Positions 11,601 to 23,318 of a DNA stretch of 64,000 nt are shown piece after piece; within the stretch, counting starts at the first letter, position 1; the number at the start of each line of letters is the position of its first letter. Position numbers and translations under genes: made by a program. The DNA comes from Begonia masoniana (Eukaryota > Streptophyta > Magnoliopsida > Cucurbitales > Begoniaceae). The notes beneath the pieces were generated by a model. It saw nothing but the letters and a program-made list of their open reading frames with translations. It ran no database searches and was not told the origin of the DNA. The stretch lies in NCBI GenBank assembly GCA_022432975.1, contig CM039511.1, forward strand, positions 22,036,557-22,100,556, given 5' to 3'.

Positions 11601-13347
11601 TCACCTTTATTGTATGGATTATATAATTGCATCATGCATTAGATTGTGTGGTTAGGGTTAGATGTACGTTGGTGGATTGTGGGTTGAAGAAATTCAACCA
11701 ATTTTTCAAAGAAAAAAAAGCCTTCACAAGATCAAGCCCAAAGGAAGCCATGGCACAAAGAAGAGCCAACATTTAAAGATACGATTTTGCAGGTACAAGA
11801 GTTAGTGGCAACATGGATTGATGATGTGACAAGATTCCCTTCATTGATCCATTTAGGCATGACATTCATCTCCTTCCTAGGATGTGTGCTTGTTTGTCTT
11901 GATCTTGGCCATCCATTCTTTTTCATCTAAGGGCCACCATTCATTTATCCCTATGGAAACCCTAATCCACCCTAGAATCTCTATAAAAGCATGGCATTGG
12001 TGAATGTTTTACAACTTTTGCTCATTTATAAAACTACTATTTCCCTATTCTTCCAAGGTTGTTTCCTTAGGAGTTTTCCTTGGTTCCTTGAACCAAGTGG
12101 AAAAGCCCTCCATTATTAACTTAGCTTGGGTTGCTAAGTTAATTCTTACTCATTCCCTCGCCTTCTCCATTGGGAGTAAGAGTTGAGGACGAAAATCCTG
12201 GCCTACGGTGGTCGTTTTTCCTACGGGAAAATCGTTCACTCGAGATCTTAAACCGTAAGATCGCTCTACGAGTCCGCCAAGGGTATTTCCTTTACTTTCT
12301 TGCCATCATTTTCACACACTTCCACTCTTTACATTTCGGTCACACTCCACACACAAAAGTCACTTTTATATTATTGCATTTTATTTCCTTCATCTTCATC
12401 TCCATTTCTTCACTTTTCCATACACATTTCACACCTTTATTTCTTTTATTTTTATTTCATTTCATAGGTCATTTTCTTATTCATATTCGGCCCTTTCATA
12501 TTCACACACCATCACCTCATTTTTCTTGCATTTATTTCCATGTTATTTCATCTCATTTTCGGTCATTTTCACTACCACACAACCGAGCACTTTCTTGAAT
12601 ATTTTGTGGGTTTGAACACAACCATTTTCTAAGGGATTTTGTGTCAAGTGGTATCAGAGCCAAAAGGCTTCCCACGATGCATTTTAGTTGCCATGACAAT
12701 AGTAAAAAATCGGCACAAAACCAGGATAGCGGCTCGTTTTATTTTCTAGCATTTTTTCTTACTAATATTGGGCTAACTTGTGCTATTTTATTTTTATTAC
12801 TTGCTACCATTATTATTGTTATTTAAATGCTTAGAATATTCTGGAAAATATGGTATGCAATGTGTTAGAAGATCGGCCAAGGTGAGCATTTCAAATCTCT
12901 CATTTTTCTTTTCGGTTTTATCTCCTTTATTCTCGGTTTTTTCCCTTATTTTGTTGCCTCAGTTTTTCTATATTATTTGCTGTGTTTTGAGCTATATTTT
13001 AGCACTTAGATATTTTCCATTAACTATATAAAAATTTTAGAATTTTTGGTATTTAAAAATTGGCCTAAAACTAATTCTAAAAACCGGTTTTTGAAGTGTT
13101 ATTCTCCTTGGATTTTGTTAGACTTTTGCCTCGGTTTCATGGTTATTTTTGCCTTGATTTTTCTATGCTACTTTACTATGACTGAGCCACGAAATTTCAT
13201 CTAAGATATGTGCTATTAACTTGTTTCAAAATCGAAATTAAAGGATGCATAAATTGACCCTAAAGTTTGAGCTATAAAATCGGTTCATTTATGTTACTTT
13301 TCTTCTCGATTTTGCATGTTATTCCTCTGATTTTTCTTGGTATCTTT
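11600..13347 (+). mobile_element. LTR and leader of truncated LTR retrotransposon N
   Basis: A plus-strand LTR ends GTGTCA at 12646, two bases before a complete primer-binding site TGGTATCAGAGCC (12649-12661). Within it are the TATA box CTATAAAAG near 11980 and a T/C-rich transcribed part. The left edge is unclear (about 11600-11650). Past the site, 700 bp of T-rich non-coding leader run until a G-family LTR scrap begins at 13348; no gag or pol is present. The segment near 11930-11990 (GGAAACCCTAATCCACCC then TATA) resembles the reverse strand of 23190-23240, so N and L may be related. The 142-codon open frame at 12170-12598 lies in the LTR and looks like chance. Confidence 0.6.
12649..12661 (+). 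other. Primer-binding site of element N
   Basis: Perfect TGGTATCAGAGCC, complementary to initiator tRNA-Met, two bases after the LTR end. Confidence 0.85.
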
Positions 13348-13500
13348 TGTAACGCCCCCGAACCCATCCTGGCTCAGTGCGCTACTTTGCTATGCTATCT
13401 CGCATTTAAAATGACTTTTTTTAAAAAAAAAATTTGATAATTTATCGACTTGGTTTTTGGGTTTTACGAACCCTCGAGGCGATCAGTGCCCCAGCGCTTC
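13348..13500 (-). repeat. G-family LTR fragment
   Basis: Starts TGTAACGCCCCCGAACCCATC and continues with GGCTCAGTGCGCTACTT, matching the termini of the G LTRs at 31310 and (reverse strand) 26045. It is cut after about 150 bp, where a B-type LTR begins. Confidence 0.75.
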
Positions 13501-13888
13501 TGTAGCACCCGGTCCCATTAAACCAAATTTAATTTATCAAACTATGGTGTGCTAATTTTATGAAGAATTAGGAGAAAAAGGTGATTAGGTTAGTTAAAGT
13601 CTATTCAAGGGCAAAAAGGGTAAATAGAAATTAAAAGTGGATAACGTAATTAAGGAAAGAGAATTTGGGGTTAAATGCACTGTAGCCGCCACCATTCTGA
13701 TTATCTTTTTCTCTCGGCCAACAGCTCTTCAGCAGACTCCCTCTAGGCAATTTCCCCTCCGATTTCATCCAACCAAGGTGAGTTTTGATTCAAACGCTTG
13801 CTGTTTTAGTGCCTAGGTAGCTAAAGGATTTCAATGTATGCATTTTTTTGGAAATGCTGTGAATGTGGGATTTCGTTTGGGGTATAGT
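13501..13888 (+). repeat. B-type LTR 5' fragment
   Basis: Starts TGTAGCACCCGGTCCCATTA and runs through GGATAACGTAATTAAGG, the GTAGCCGCCACCATT segment and the exon-like CAACCAAG|GTGAG boundary, parallel to 62518-62900 on the plus strand. It stops abruptly where minus-strand reverse transcriptase of element C starts. Confidence 0.7.
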
Positions 13889-15874
13889 ATAGGGATATCT
13901 TCAGATTTGACTTTCAATTGGTAATAACCGGACCTAAGGTTAATCTTAGAGAAGACTCGCGCACCATTAAGTTGGTCGAATAGATCATCAATCCTTGGTA
14001 ATGGATACTTGTTCTTGATAGTTAGTTTGTTCAATTCCCGATAATCAACATACATACGCAATGACTCATCCTTCTTCTTAACAAAAAGAACAGGTGCACC
14101 CCACGGTGAATAACTCGGGCGAATGAATTCTTTTTCCAACAGTTCTTCCAACTGTTTCTTTAACTCCCTAAGCTCTGTTGGTGCTAATCTATAAGGATTC
14201 TTAAATACAGGCTCTGCGCCTGGGTAAACATCTACAACAAACTCGATTTCTCTATCTGGCGGCAAGCCAAGAAGGTCATCTTGGAATACTTCTGGGAAGT
14301 CTTGGACAATTAAGACATTTTGAGGACTCGATTTTTCTACAACCTGTGTGTCTATAGCACTGGCCAAAAAGCATAAATACTCCCCGCATGGAGAAGGTCT
14401 AGCATCGATAAGGGCAATAACAGATATTTTCTTACACTTCTTCAAAGCTTGAAATGTATGTTTCAAACCACCAGGGGGTTGAAAACTAACAATTCTAGTC
14501 CTACAATCGATTGTAGCATAGTGTTTGAACAACCAATCCATTCCTAGGATTACATCAAACCCCATTATCTCCATGATAATAAGATCAGTAGGTAGATTCA
14601 CGTTTCCCACTGACATCACACTATTAAGCATTACTCGGCTAGAGTGCATGCATTCTCCAGAGGGTAACGTGACATTAAACACATGTTCAGTAGGGGTAAA
14701 CTGTACATCTAACTTGACAGCAAACGCAGACGCTATAAATGAATGTGTTGCACCGAAATCTATTAAAGTAAAAGCAGGTATAGAGTTGATCAATATGGTA
14801 CCTAACACTACAGCAGGCTGATCTTCATCACCCCGACTCCATCATGGAGAATATCCTCGGCTTCAACTTAGCAGGGCCATTCTTTAAAGTTGGCCAATCT
14901 CTGTTAACATGGCCAACTTTGTTACAGTTGTAGCATCGAATGACTCTGGGTTTCGGGCAATCCTTGAATGTGTGTCCAACTTCTTCACAGTTGAAACACT
15001 TTCCCGTCACAAATCTGCACTCACCTGGGTGACTCTTCAAATATTTCGGGCACTGGGCAAACTTCCTAGCATTCTGTACTTTCTTTCCTGTTCCTTGACT
15101 ACCCTTACCTTCGCTGGGCCTCTTCATCCCGCTCTGTTGGTGTGGCTGAATAAACTTTCGTGAGGCTTCTCGTGCTCCAATACACTTCATTTTTGCTTCT
15201 TCTACTTCCAATGCCGTGGACACGACTTCACCGTAAGACAAACCTTTAATACCCGAAAACTTGACCCCTCTGTCAATCTCCGGTTTCAGTCCATGCATAA
15301 ATTGAAACACCTTATCCTCATTGCTGTGAACAAAATGTCCAGCAAACTTGGACAGGGACTCAAACTGTTTATTGTACTCAGACACGGACCCCGTCTGCTT
15401 CAAGTTCAGAAACTCCACCTTCTTTGCGGTCTGGACGGTGCTGTTAAAGTATTTCTCATAGAAAATTTCCTTGAATTGTGACCAAGACATAGCTAGAACA
15501 TCAGTGGTGGTCTCCATTGTTTCCCACCAAAGTAGAGTTTCCCCAGCCAAATGGAACGTTGCCAACGTGACTTTTTCTCCCTCTCCAATGTTGGCACATC
15601 TGAACATACTCTCAATCTTCCTAAGCCATCCCTCAGCAACAACCGGATCGGATGACTTTTCATCAAACGTGGGTGGCTGTAGTCTCCGGAATCTGTCCCC
15701 TGATTGCTCATTGTTGGAACACGAGTTGGCACTACTTTGCACATCTCGGTTCAGAAGTAGTCCCAATTGTTCAGACTGCTGACGTACCAAAGCTGTCAGC
15801 TCCCTAATCACACTAGAATCCTCCTCATTCTCAAATTTGGCATCTCTCTCGGTACTCCTGATCTTCCTGGTCAT
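13889..15874 (-). pseudogene. gag-PR-RT of gypsy element C, truncated
   Basis: Read from 15874: MTRKIRSTERD, the Gag domain (WWETMETTTDVLAMSWSQFKEIFYEKYF) and knuckles CFNCEEVGHTFKDC and [14 protein letters not shown], where the last Cys of the second knuckle is replaced by Trp. One extra G in the run near 14832-14836, compared with element A, shifts the frame at the Gag-PR junction. The next frame has protease with [10 protein letters not shown], so the catalytic DSG is DFG, and then reverse transcriptase up to the KSEDIP motif. There the sequence breaks into an LTR scrap; the RT active site, RNase H and integrase are absent. The copy is inactive for several independent reasons. Confidence 0.9.
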
Positions 15875-16022
15875 CTAGCCATTTTACTATATTTCTGGAT
15901 AAGGTTAATTTCTCTTATAAATATCTAATAACTAAGGTTAACATAAATACTTACAGTTGTTGGAGTACTTCCATGCGACGATCGACACTGATGAGTAATC
16001 TTTTGAACGGTTTAACTAATTG

Positions 16023-16033
16023 TCTCGATACCA
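16023..16033 (-). other. Degenerate primer-binding site of element C
   Basis: Minus-strand TGGTATCGAGA, a decayed form of TGGTATCAGAG, three bases from the LTR boundary at 16037. Confidence 0.7.
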
Positions 16034-16036
16034 TAC

Positions 16037-17959
16037 TGTAACGACCTGAATTTTATAACCCAGTTCGCTACTCATAACACTGAACAGGACTAAGAAATAT
16101 ATTTTATTATTATTTTTTTTTAATAAAATATATCTTCACTCAACAGTCAAAAATGACATTATTCAAAACATACAAACTTGCAGCGGAAAATCATATTATT
16201 TAAACAGAATCACGACGAATATCGGCTAGCAAAACTTCGGGTTCAACATCGTTTAAAGCTTCCCTACACCACCTACAAACAGTTCGACAATACTAAGAAG
16301 TTTTTCGATCACAGAGTCTGTCTACAACTTTGGACGACGAGCTCTGGACGAGAGATTTTGGATGATGTCACTACAGACAGCCTTAATTTAGACGACAACG
16401 TTTCAAATGACAACATACCTCAACTGTGGACGATGTTCTCGTCCACAACTACAGGGATTTAACGACTACGGGTTTTTGTGTCCACAGACCATGTGACTCG
16501 TTTAAATTGTTGCCCATGGTCCACGTGACCTTATCAACCACAGGATTATATGAACTCATCGTCCATAGACTCAACGTCCATAGACTTACTTAAATTTGTC
16601 GTCCACAAGCCACGTGACCTAATCGTTCGCCCACGTGACTTATTTAACTTAATCGTCCACACAACTTACTCAACTTACTAGTCCACATAGGTTACTTGAC
16701 GCACTCGTCCACGCAGACTATATAACACATTCGTCCACGGAATAGACTATTGTTTTTCCGTATCAACTTTGGACGACTATCCTCAAGATAGAAGCATAAT
16801 TTGACCGATTATACACCCAACATTAGACAATCCTGACTACTAAGAGAACTTATAAACTTTGACAGCAAACATTCAAAACAACTTAAAACCACAACTTACT
16901 CAGAATCCAGAAAATAGCTCCCATCAAAATCAACCATGTTTTATCATCAGAATCATTTCAAAAGCATATCGAAACATTTAAAACTATCACTGCTATCAGA
17001 ATTCTAATCTCACAATTAACTAAACCTTTATCCATAAAAATTTCTCACATGACGACACTAGTCAAACCGCCTCATTAGTGCACCAGGTCGTGGCAAGGAT
17101 GCATTCCATCAACTGCGCCTATTCAACAGTAAACTCAGAGAATTCACTTGTAGTTACCTCAGCACCTACATCACAAAACTCATCTATTAGCCTAATGCTA
17201 AATAAGTAGAGCAATAATTAAATGAAATGCTGAAACATAAATCCTATTCATGCAGTTTCTACTTTCACAACTCGGTTGAATTCATACTCGTTCTCTGCTG
17301 ATCTGATCCTTCTGTTCATTGGGAAGTGGATCAGTTTTCTCAAAGTCATACATCCTCTAACTCGATTAAGGGGCGGATTAGTTCCCTTAATAGCTTATCT
17401 GATCCTTCTGTCCATTGGGAAGTGGATCAATTTACCTAAAGTCATACATCATCTAACTCGATTAAGGGGCGGATTAGTTCCCTTAATAGCTGATCTGATT
17501 AATTCTGTTCATGTCTTACCATGCCATTACATGTAAATTCATTTTCGTAAGCCTCCAAAACAAACATGATGCATGACGTACTGGAAAACATACAAAACAT
17601 GCATAAATCCTACTGTTTTGTGATGTAGGCCCGAAGGCGCACACAAACTTTACTTACTTGGCTTCCTGAAAATGTACGGTTGTAAGCTACTTTAGAAGTT
17701 TGCTCACCTAGACTGGAGGAATCGGAGGGAGAAACTCTTAGAGCACTCTGCTGAGAACCGAAAAGGAAGTTGAAAGCAGTGGCGGCTAAACCTCATTAAA
17801 CCCTTTCCTTAAATATGTTATCCACTATATAATCTAATTACATATATGCCCCTGCCTAAACACTTATTAACCTAATCACCCTTTTCTCCCAATTTCATCC
17901 CTAAAAATGTACATCAAAATTTGATAAAATAATTTGGTTTAATGGAACCGGGTGTTACA
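16037..17959 (-). repeat. LTR of element C (5' LTR in element sense)
   Basis: 1923 bp, TGTAACGACC...GGTGTTACA in plus orientation. It shares the leader plan of A, B and D: donor CAA|GTAAGT near 17655, GTTTTGTGATGTAGG at about 17614, a duplicated GGGGCGGATTAG block (17360-17500) and the acceptor-side CTACATCACAAAAC near 17167. Its 3'-proximal array (about 16310-16745) consists of CGTCCACA/GACCACGTGAC-type units with the palindrome CACGTG. No second LTR is left because the element is truncated. Confidence 0.88.
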
Positions 17960-18928
17960 ATATGTTAAAGTTGAAGTTTTGTAGGTGAAAGATTGAAGAA
18001 AAAGGAGAAAAAAGGGAAGAGCTGCGCTGGGCGCACAGCAGGCGCGCAACAGGTGCTTACAAGGCATGCATGTGTTGCGAGTAGGGCGCGCGGTGTGTGC
18101 GCAACCCTACTAAGCTGATCGATCAGCACCGCAGGGCACGATCGATCTGCGAAATTCTCCTCCCCAGGCGCTCGGCAGAGCGTGCACCAATTGATCGGCT
18201 GAGTTGATGGTTTTTGGGCGTTCGACAGAACGTTAGCTGATTGATCAGTGCTAATGGCCAATCGATCAATCAAACGTATAAAGGAAGCTGTCTGGCACCC
18301 AAGAGGTGTCGATTGATCGGCTCCTGTGATGCTCTAGGCGCACGGTAGGTGCATGGCAGGTGCGTTGTGGGCACCTAGTGTGCATGCTAGGCGTGCGGTA
18401 GGCGCGCGATGGTCGCACACTGCGCGGCGCGGTGTGCATGCCAGGCGTGCGGTGTGTGCGTTCGGCGCGCAGTAGGCGCGCAGCACGGTGCGGTGCACGA
18501 ATGTAAGGTGCACAGGGTGGGCGCGCGGTGGTGCGCGATGAGGTCCGCCTGATGGCTCGCGGTGGCGCACAGTGGATGCATGTTGCACGAGCGTTGCATG
18601 CGCCGATGGCGTGCGGTGTGCGTGTCGTGGTTGCGCAGTGCGCGAGCGGCAGGCGCGAGGGGGCTCACGCGCCGAATGCTTGGGCGCGACCCATGCATAT
18701 GCCCTTCATGTTTATGAAGCCTTAAGTGATGTTTTTCAATTTGAAACGAGTCGTTTTAAATACGTTTTAAGTTAGGCTTTAAATGTTGATAAATGAAGAT
18801 CGATTGTCCAAGTCCAGTCTTTAAAGTATTGAAGGAAAAATGAAAAATTTTATGTCAATGTACGAGGATTAAGTTAAGTGTACGTCACAGCAAGTCCGTG
18901 GCGGCCCTATGGGATTGGGGTCGTCACA
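17960..18928 (+). repeat. LTR 3' fragment K with GC-rich palindromic array
   Basis: About 700 bp (17990-18720) of strikingly GC-rich sequence made of GCGCGC-type words and GATCGATC motifs (for example TTGATCGGCTGA, CGATCGATCTGC), in otherwise AT-rich surroundings. An AT-rich tail follows and ends GGGGTCGTCACA at 18928, an LTR 3' end. The composition and order match the terminal 800 bp of the G LTRs. The overlapping open frames on both strands come from lack of stops in GC-rich DNA. Confidence 0.6.
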
Positions 18929-19149
18929 CATGCAGTTTTTTTTCAAAATTTTGTTAAACACTCGTTATGTCGATGTGACGATAATGTTATTATGTTTTTA
19001 AGGTGTATATGTTAAGTTGTAGTGTTTTAAAGATATTTTAGATGTTGGGGAATATTTAGAGATGAAAGGAAGTGATTGGAAGATGAGTTGAAAATAAAAA
19101 TGGTCAAGTGTGGGAGGAAAAGAAGTAATAGGCGATAATAAGGATGATA

Positions 19150-19530
19150 TTTTGCCTTCAAGTGTCGACCGAAATACTCAAGTGTCGACCACTAGGATCA
19201 ACCGGTGAGAGCCGATTATACCAAAGTGTCGACCTGTCTGTAGAGGTGTCGGCTGGTCTGTGTAAAAGTGTACAATGTGTCGACCGTAAAGGTCGATCTA
19301 TGAATACAGAGCAGATTCAAGTGTCGATCGATATCCTCAGATGTCGACCGTACTTGGTATGTGTCGACCACCAGGATCGACCAGTCAAAACGGAGCGAAC
19401 AAAAGTGTTGATCTGTCTGTACAGGTGTCGACCGGTCCGTACAAAAGTATACAGTGTGTCGACCCTAGTGCGACCTATGATTATAGAGTCGATTAAAGTG
19501 TCAACCGATCTATATAAGTGTCGATCGGCA
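19150..19530 (+). repeat. 178-bp tandem duplication with GTCGAC palindromes
   Basis: GTGTCGACCACTAGGATCAACC (about 19184) recurs as GTGTCGACCACCAGGATCGACC (about 19362), and the blocks between follow the same order. GTGTCGACC or close variants occur about a dozen times. The array occupies the slot filled by other palindromic arrays in neighbouring LTR families. Confidence 0.75.
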
Positions 19531-19665
19531 TACACTCCTTCTAGTTTGGTTATTTTCGTTAAAATTCTGATTTCAAATGTAATTCAACCCTACCTCTAAT
19601 GAATCTTTTAAACATGTTTTCTAAGGGTTACTAAAGTATTTTAAAGGCCTTTAAATCGTTTTTAA

Positions 19666-21784
19666 TGTAACGACCCTAATTCTTTACCCTTAAATTCCCG
19701 TGAAAATTTTTCTTTTTAAATCTCTAAATCAATTAAAAACATCCTCAAGACTATTCGAAGAAAATGCCTTACAGTAACTGTTGAAATTGCTTTGGAAAGA
19801 AAATATAAACATTAAAGAAATATATAAAAACATCTGTCAAAGAAATCAGAGGGCAGAAAGGGCATTTGCCCATCAAAATTCATGGCCGATCGATCGGCTA
19901 TGGTATAAAAATTGGGGGCGAACAATCGCCGACCATATGGGTGATCGATCGCCCATCGGTGACCAACCAGCCGATCGATCGGCACACGCTCTGGAATTTC
20001 TTCCAGAGCGTGACCAAAGAAACCAAAGAGGGCCGATCGATCGCCCTCCCTGGCGATCGATCGGCAAGCTCTCTGGAATCCATTGCTCGACAAAATGCCT
20101 CAATGAGTTAATTTAGAGTTTTAGGAGATTTCCTTAGTTAGGATTTCGTTAGTTTGGAAGTTTAAGGGTTTAAACTCGGTTTTAAATGACAAATGTTGTG
20201 TATTGCCATAAGTGAACAACGCTCGTGGACGGCGCTTAAATTGCAAGGGACGCGAGGTAAGTCTTCGTGATTTGATTGCCCGTCTTGGCCTACACCATAA
20301 GAATGTACGTTAAATCAAGGAATTGGAGATATATTACGTTTGGGTAATTAGATTGGGTAGTTAGGTTTAGGCTTAATTAAGTTGTTGATTGTTTAAGTTT
20401 ATTGTTTGTATGTTTCGATCTCGTTATGGAACAACATATGTTCATGCATAATTGTTTTTCTAAAAGCATGAAAAGAAATTTCTATGCATATTTTTATGAA
20501 AATGAAAGGTTAACGAAAAGGTTAATAAATGTAACGATGATCACGTCGGTGGCGGTGATTCAGACATGGCTGTCGGATGAAGCATGTTTTCCCCCCGGTT
20601 AGATACGAGAGGCTATCCAATCGCCGGATGTGCCGCTCCTATCTAGCGAAAGTGAAGCCCCGTTGACATAAATGAAATGAATAGCGAAAAGGTAGGATGC
20701 ATAATTTATGAACTGTACATGCATAGCATTCACATGCATTCACGTAGATTTACTGAGCCTCTAGCTCACATTTTATTTTCTATGGTGTAAGTGATTTTGA
20801 GACAGGTGAGAACGATGTTCCTCTGCTCGAAGTCTAAGCAGGTTGAAGAAGAATGCTCGCGGGAGTGTGCTGGCACAGTCGGTGCTTATTTTGACCCGTG
20901 GAGACGTAAGTATATGTTTTGGAAAAATTGATGGATAGAAAGATAGGAAAACTGTATAGTTAAATCATTTTAGGATGCTTGGTTCTGGATAGAAAATATA
21001 CGTGTTTTCGATGTTTTGGAAAGTTATTGATTGAAGTATACTGGAACTGCTTGGTGACTTTTAAGTTTTATAGGGTTTTGTTCAGTTTTCAAATGGATAC
21101 ACTCAGTTCGTTTTTTGTAAAAACTTACTTCGTTTTAAATATGTTTTGGGTTGTTGCATGAGCGATTGTGGTAGTGTTGTTATGAAGTGTTTAGACGTGA
21201 ATTGATGAAGGAAATGAAATGGGTGAAAGAGGAGTTATGTATGTGTGTTTAGGCGTGAGAAGAGTGGAAGAAAAACAGAAAGAGAAGGGGAGAGAAGAAG
21301 GAAGAGGCAACTCTCTGGAAAGAAATGGATTCCATAGAGCTTGCCAATCGATCGCCAGGGAGGGCGATCGATCGGCCGTCTTTGGTTTCTTTGGTCACGC
21401 TCTGGAAGAAATTCCAGAGCGTGTGCTGATCGATCGCCTGTTAAGGGCGATCGATAGGCTGGTTGGTCACCGATGGGAGATCGATTGCCCATATGGGGGG
21501 CGATCGTTCGCCCCCAATTTTTATACCATAGCCGATCGATCGGCTGAATTGGCCGATCGATCGGCCATGAATTTTGATGGGCAAATGCCCTTTCTGCCCT
21601 CTGATTTCTTTGGCAGATGTTTTTATATATTTCTTTAATGTTTATATTTTCTTTCCAAAGCAATTTCAATAGTTACTGTAAGGCATTTTCTTCGAATAGT
21701 CTTGAGGATGTTTTTAATTGATTTAGAGATTTAAAAAGAAAAATTTTCACGGGAATTTAAGGGTAAAGAATTAGGGTCGTTACA
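19666..21784 (+). mobile_element. Element E: LTR-derived insertion with both ends the LTR 3' end
   Basis: Bounded by a perfect 5-bp duplication TTTAA (19661-19665, 21785-21789). It starts TGTAACGACCCTAATTC and ends GAATTAGGGTCGTTACA. The first 420 bp are the inverted copy of the last 470 bp, including the GATCGATC array and the CGCTCTGGAA hairpin; the left arm lacks two short blocks present in the right arm. The middle (20110-21220) is plus-sense LTR leader: a mini-exon followed by GCGAG|GTAAGT at 20257, the GGCCTACACCATAAG block and a decayed acceptor near 20790. The LTR 5' part with the promoter is absent. No protein is encoded. Confidence 0.8.
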
Positions 21785-21842
21785 TTTAAGTTTTAAAAAG
21801 AAAGTCAAGTTAAGTCTTGTGATGACGTACGAGTCGTTACAT

Positions 21843-22600
21843 AGAGGAATGTGAAAAATATAAATTAAATTAAACATTAATAAATAAATGTCTAGTGAGT
21901 CATGCTAACAAAAAACATAAGGTTAGACATTCATCAAGTTATGTCTAGTAAGTTTCATGGATAAATGTGTTAAAGTATTGAGTATGTCTAGTGAGATGTG
22001 TAACAATTATGTAATTGAGGTAGACATTAATAAAATATGGCTATGTAGTTTAGGTAAATATAAACCATAGATTAGGTACAAAGTAAAGATTGTACATGAA
22101 GTTAAGAGGTGCAAAAAGATTAATTTCACATGAGAGGGAAAAAGGAATTTAGCAGACTATGATTATCTATATCATATGGTTAAGCATTCACATATATGCG
22201 TAATACACTTCTTACATAAAGAGGTGTGACATGTAATAAAACATTAATAAGAAATGTTTAAAACTTATGTTCAACACTTAAAACATGATTGGTGTGATTA
22301 TAAGAGTTTATCTGAGTATTGAAATTGAAGTGATGATGTGAGATACATGACTTGACAATATAAATTAAATAAAATGTTGTATGGATATGGGTGCACGTGA
22401 GTGCTAACTAACGTACAATTGACTTGTGAGAATAAAAAAAAAATTATAAGATAAATAATAAATCTTATGATGTCTTGAGAAATAAGACAATAAAATATCA
22501 ATAATACATCTTTTAGTGAATTATAAGAGTAAGAAAGATATTAACTTTAATAATAAAATATTAATATATATGTTTGTAAGTGGTTAGAGTAAGGTTTAAC
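21843..22600. other. AT-rich non-genic stretch
   Basis: No convincing gene. The phrase GTCTAGTGAG or GTCTAGTAAG recurs at about 21890, 21945 and 21985 with AGACATTAATAA-type words, suggesting decayed local repeats. No boundaries or known element were identified. Confidence 0.4.
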
Positions 22601-23318
22601 TTAGTGAGTTTTATAAAAGCACACTATGTGGACCCTCCTTATTTTCAAGTTTTGATAGGGTGGCCACCCAAAAGGCTACCTCAAAAACCAACAAAAACAA
22701 CAAGTGCTCGGGTGAGATGTGTTGACTGAGAAATGAAAAAAATGAAGATGAACGTGAGTTTGAAATGGGATGCAATATGAAGATGAAATGAATGTGAGAT
22801 AGTGATGAATAAAACTATGGATGAAAAGATGAAAATGGTGGATGAAATGGAAGCAAAAATCGTGGGTGGAAGAACCCCTTGGAGGTCCCAAAAAGCTATC
22901 TTATGTTATGCTTTTGGGTTGAGGTATTTTCCATGGGAAAACACCACCACTTTGGGGAAAGTTTCAACTTCTTCAACCTATGAACTCTCCTAAGAGAGAG
23001 GAAGAAGAAGAAGATAAGAACTAAACCAAGCACCTTCAAGCTTGTTTAGCAATAGAGGGCTTTTTCCTCTACACGATTAGAAAACCGTGGATGAACAAAG
23101 GAATCTCTCCAAGTTCAAACAAAGATACTTCAATATTCAAATTGGCAAAAAAAATTTAAAAACAAAAATATGCATGCATTATAAAGACCTAAGGTGGAGG
23201 TTAGGGTTTCCATGGAAAGGATTGGAGCCGTTGATGAAGACCAAGATGAAGGGATAAGATTGCAATTCATGTGCTTCATCCAAGGGTTAAGGTACTTTCT
23301 TTTTTTTGCTTGATCAAT

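Larger units (their letters stand above)
18929..21842 (+). repeat. LTR 3' fragment J, split by element E
   Basis: From 18929 an AT-rich segment like the 3' third of LTR H leads to an array rich in AAGTGTCGACC (19150-19530). The fragment resumes after element E at 21785 and ends GACGTACGAGTCGTTACA at 21842, an LTR 3' end. The 5' part of the LTR is missing. The open frame at 19144-19599 is formed by the repeats and is not a gene. Confidence 0.6.

Noticed and set aside
12170..12598. 142-codon frame, His/Phe-rich
   Set aside because: Sits between the TATA box and primer site of LTR N in pyrimidine-rich DNA; low complexity without motifs.
18334..18775. Several overlapping long frames on both strands
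   Set aside because: GC-rich repeat array with few stop codons; products are periodic (HRAP/CAPTA-type) and overlap on all frames.
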